Of a stretch of 64,000 nt of DNA, positions 61,434 to 64,000 are shown in pieces; position 1 is the stretch's first letter; each line of letters opens with the position of its first letter. The position numbers were made by a program, and so were the translations under genes. Source of the stretch: Saksenaea vasiformis B4078 (lineage: Eukaryota; Mucoromycota; Mucoromycetes; Mucorales; Saksenaeaceae); NCBI GenBank assembly GCA_000697055.1, contig JNDT01002288.1, positions 49,236-113,235 on the forward strand, read 5' to 3'. Under the pieces are notes generated by a model. The model did not search any database. It was not told the DNA's origin and saw only the letters and a list, made by a program, of their open reading frames with translations.

Positions 61434-63385
61434 ATGGTGAACCCACGGTGCCCACGCACTTATCCATATTCAAAAGCGCTTGTCAAGACCAACAAGCCAG
61501 ACAGCTATTTTGCCCAGACGCCTCTTAAACAGTGGGCGTTCCCTAGTTACCTTAGTGCGCGCAATGACGAAACAAACGAAGAGAACATAGCGGCAGTACT
61601 TAACGAGTACAAAGCCGAGCTACGCGGCCTTGAATTGCTTGATGAACACGGGAAACTCAATCGGAACCTTCAGAGTTACGTTGGCGAACTTTTCAAATAC
61701 GCCGTAATTTCTTTTCCATATGAATAGCCCAAAGGGTCCACTCATCTAGTTTAAATAAACTTTGGTGCGTATATAGGATATTCCTGACAAGCAAGAGCTC
61801 GTCGTGAATAACACTATCAACGGCAATAACAACCTGATAGTACAACACTGCTCCAACGTCAATGTTTCCATCGTACGTATTTCTGCCATGTGCGTACGTA
61901 TATAGAGCAAAGTATTCGTGATACAATAACAGCCTGCAAAACGTTCGACACCTACAGAGAGTCCAACGATACAGAAGCGTCAAATGCATGAGGTGAACGA
62001 GGACGATGACAAAATGTGGGCAACGGTTGGAATTCTTTAAAATAGGCAAGGAAGGCGGAGATCTACATCAGCTCAAGTGACCAAACCTATTTTACTCGGG
62101 CCTAGCGCTTATTCATGCGTTATTATAGTTTAGTACGCTACAACATTATCCCTTGCGGCTACGAGGCCATCGAGGATCGAAGAGTTGATAAAGAGCTATA
62201 CAAAAACTTGAAGATAGATCCGCCTGTAGAGGCCAATGAATTGTTTACGGATTTTCAAGAAAAGCGGACAATCTACCGTCATCGATAGGTTTTCCAGTTG
62301 CAAAAAAATAATTCATGATACTATTTAACGTACAACTGTAATCATTCTCTTGATCAGAGCACCGTCCAGGAGTTTGACGCCGCGGTAGAGCTTTCCAGTT
62401 CGGATGATACAAAAGAGGGATTTATCCGCAATGCATGCCAAATAATGTATGGAAATATCAAGCATACGACGAAATATACCTAAATCCATTGTCTGCTTTT
62501 AGTTCGAAAAATATTTTTTGGAGGAACCGACTTCGCGAATCGGAGTCGCTGTACAAGTACCGGCTGTTGTGGCCATTGATGGATTTAGTCGCGGAGAGTG
62601 CGTCGTCGGATGTGGAGGTGATGATAACACCTGGCGAGACGCCACTTCTCGCAATGCACTCAGAGAACAAAGGCAAAGAAGATAACCGTTGTGCCTTCAA
62701 CGTAGACGGTACTCTGCATATTGCCGCGTTGGACAGTGCTGAAGTACTGACAATGGAAGCAACCGGTGCATATGGGTTTAAAGACAGAAGTAGATGTGGA
62801 TACGACCACGTCAAAGGGGCGTTTAGCTGCCTGGCCATGCTCAGAAAAGTGGCCCATGTGTACAACGCCGCTGGATTTGAGTTGTTTTCACAATTCCGTA
62901 TGTACTTTACGCATACAAAGGGTAAGTATATAAGAGTCTATAAGGTAGTTGTATCTTCGTTAGCGTCAACTATTTCTACCACAGAGAGAAAATTTAAGCT
63001 GTGAGATGTTTATACCCCAGAACCAGAGGTCAACTTGATGCGACTTGTCAAGGAGACTGAGATCCCTACGTCTCTCGATGAGGTGGAAAAGGTCGCTGAT
63101 CTGCTCGATTTTTGGTGGGAAACAAAGGTAAGTCTGTTCTTACTTATATGTACTTGTACAGAATAACGAATAAGATGGATATGCCAGCTGCGTATGGAGA
63201 ACACAGTAAGCGGTGTTAAGCGTTTGAAAGAGGAGCATGGTCGTACGCTACGACGTGCTCACATTTACGGGGACCACTTGCCAGATATCCGAGCTCAAGT
63301 CAATCAAGCGATTGTGAAGCTCGTGAAAAAGGATGTCAACGGCATGCAACGTTGCGCTTCAAACCCCCAACCTCACAGGCTCTAA
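61434..63385 (+). pseudogene. dispersed gene family, copy B (multi-exon, damaged)
   Basis: The longer relative of copy A. The first exon starts at ATG 61434 (MVNPRCPRTYPYSKALVKTN, then LDEHGKLNRNLQSYVGELFK). Further coding-like pieces lie at 61785-61870 (KQELVVNNTINGNNN), 62137-62290 (IIPCGYEAIEDRRVDKEL) and 62360-62470. The core shared with copy A spans 62510-62930. After an intron the frame resumes around 62985 but meets a TGA at 63001-63003, then reads YTPEPEVNLMRLVKETEIP to a GTAAGT donor at 63127, joining in phase to a final basic exon ending near 63385. Several frame breaks suggest a pseudogene. Function unknown. Confidence 0.5.
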
Positions 63386-63418
63386 AAACCTTCACTGCAC
63401 TTCTTATTTTTCATTACA

Positions 63419-63535
63419 TGTTTATTCAGTATGTTTCCATTGTATTTTAGATATGTTTCCACTATGCTTCCATCATGTTCGCATCACGTTTCCATTAGAT
63501 TTCCGCTATGCTCCCATTATGTTTACCTTTTCCAT
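63419..63535 (+). repeat. degenerate ATGTTTCCAT tandem repeat
   Basis: About ten imperfect copies of a 10-11 bp unit related to ATGTTTCCAT/ATGCTTCCAC run head to tail just beyond copy B. Confidence 0.6.
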
Positions 63536-63589
63536 ATTTCTTTATCTCTACCATTGATGTCAATTCTTCTGCTGCTGTGACTTTCACTG

Positions 63590-63830
63590 CGGGAAAACTC
63601 CGGTAACACTACGGTTACTTCTGGTTAAAAACGGTGACTTTTCGGGGATTTGGGCAAAACTACCGAATACGTTCGGTAGTAATTGGTTAAATTCCGGTTA
63701 ATGAAATGGGTACCAGAATTTTTGGTCGAATTCGGTCGAATTCGGTCATCGACGACTTAGCATTTTTTTCTTTTCGTTTTACCATCGACATGCCCGGTTG
63801 ATTTCGGTGATATTCGGTTATTTAGGACTA
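63590..63830 (+). repeat. TTCGGT/CCGGT-rich degenerate repeat
   Basis: Words such as TTCGGT, CCGGTTAA and TTCGGTCGAA recur more than a dozen times at irregular spacing. No coding frame. Confidence 0.55.
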
Positions 63831-64000
63831 AGTTTTTTTTATTAAATTTTTCTGATGTCCCCGATGGAGATCTCTTGCATTGACATGCTCGGGAACACGT
63901 AGTGGCCCCTCATGGCACTCGTCGTGGAAGGCAGAACTCCCACCAAGTAGTCGATGACTCAGCCTTTGTGACGTACAGCTTTCGCTGTCGCAGAGATACA

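Noticed and set aside
63419..63535. Repeat considered as a CRISPR-like array
   Set aside because: Units are 10-11 bp, degenerate and without spacers, in a eukaryotic genome.

Overview
The window reads as chromosomal DNA of an early-diverging filamentous fungus, most likely Mucoromycota/Mucorales. Genes are dense, alternate between strands and carry many short GT-AG introns (about 29-90 nt). The gene set mixes fungal families (Hal4/Sat4-type kinase, DUF3759/CipC, a fucosyltransferase suited to a fucose-containing cell wall) with families shared with animals (FAM72, ARF6, PAAF1, a neurofibromin-type RasGAP). There is no bacterial, viral or plasmid backbone. The taxonomic call is inference from family content, not from a search.

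Layout. 0.8-2.5 kb: CDC45 (-). 2.5-5.2 kb: gene-poor, with orphan open frames. 5.3-7.0 kb: a pseudokinase (+). 8.6-9.0 kb: DUF3759 stress-type protein (+) with a TATA box. 9.3-13.4 kb: HUL5/UBE3C HECT ligase (-), sharing a 162-bp divergent promoter with TSR3 (+, 13.5-14.8 kb). 14.8-17.7 kb: unassigned DNA and a decayed non-LTR retrotransposon ORF1. 17.7-19.0 kb: an unrecognised nine-exon gene built by repeated duplication of an exon pair (-). 20.1-22.0 kb: CWC22 (+). 22.2-24.1 kb: PAAF1/RPN14 (-). 24.8-26.3 kb: GT10 fucosyltransferase (+). 26.7-35.9 kb: NF1/IRA-type RasGAP (-). 36-41.4 kb: gene-poor, with diverged repeats and a TnpB/Fanzor-like zinc-ribbon fragment. 41.5-43.7 kb: mitochondrial GatB (+), converging on an ER cyclophilin (-, 43.7-44.6 kb). 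45.5-49.5 kb: a large Pro-rich/coiled-coil protein (+). 51.7-54.6 kb: SDHAF2, FAM72 and a Hal4-like kinase (all +). 54.9-55.6 kb: ARF6 (-). 56.1-57.0 kb: pyrroline-5-carboxylate reductase (+). 57-64 kb: accessory DNA with two head-to-head copies of a dispersed gene family, a broken Tc1/mariner transposase, an LTR-like junction and simple repeats.

Function. The conserved genes are housekeeping: replication (CDC45), splicing (CWC22), ribosome maturation (TSR3), proteasome and ubiquitin (PAAF1, HUL5), mitochondrial translation and respiration (GatB, SDHAF2), Ras/ARF signalling (NF1, ARF6), and proline, fucose and ER-folding functions. They do not form a cluster or operon. For CDC45, TSR3, CWC22, DUF3759, the fucosyltransferase, FAM72, ARF6, P5CR, the pseudokinase and the Pro-rich gene, the exon model given sums to an exact multiple of three. 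Three genes carry apparent single-base frame breaks or truncation worth checking: GatB (two A-runs), the duplicated-exon gene (one C-run) and the CDC45 C-terminus.

The most unusual items are the duplicated-exon gene, the fucosyltransferase with only a C-terminal membrane anchor, and the TnpB/Fanzor-like fragment. I did not find a convincing new multi-gene system.
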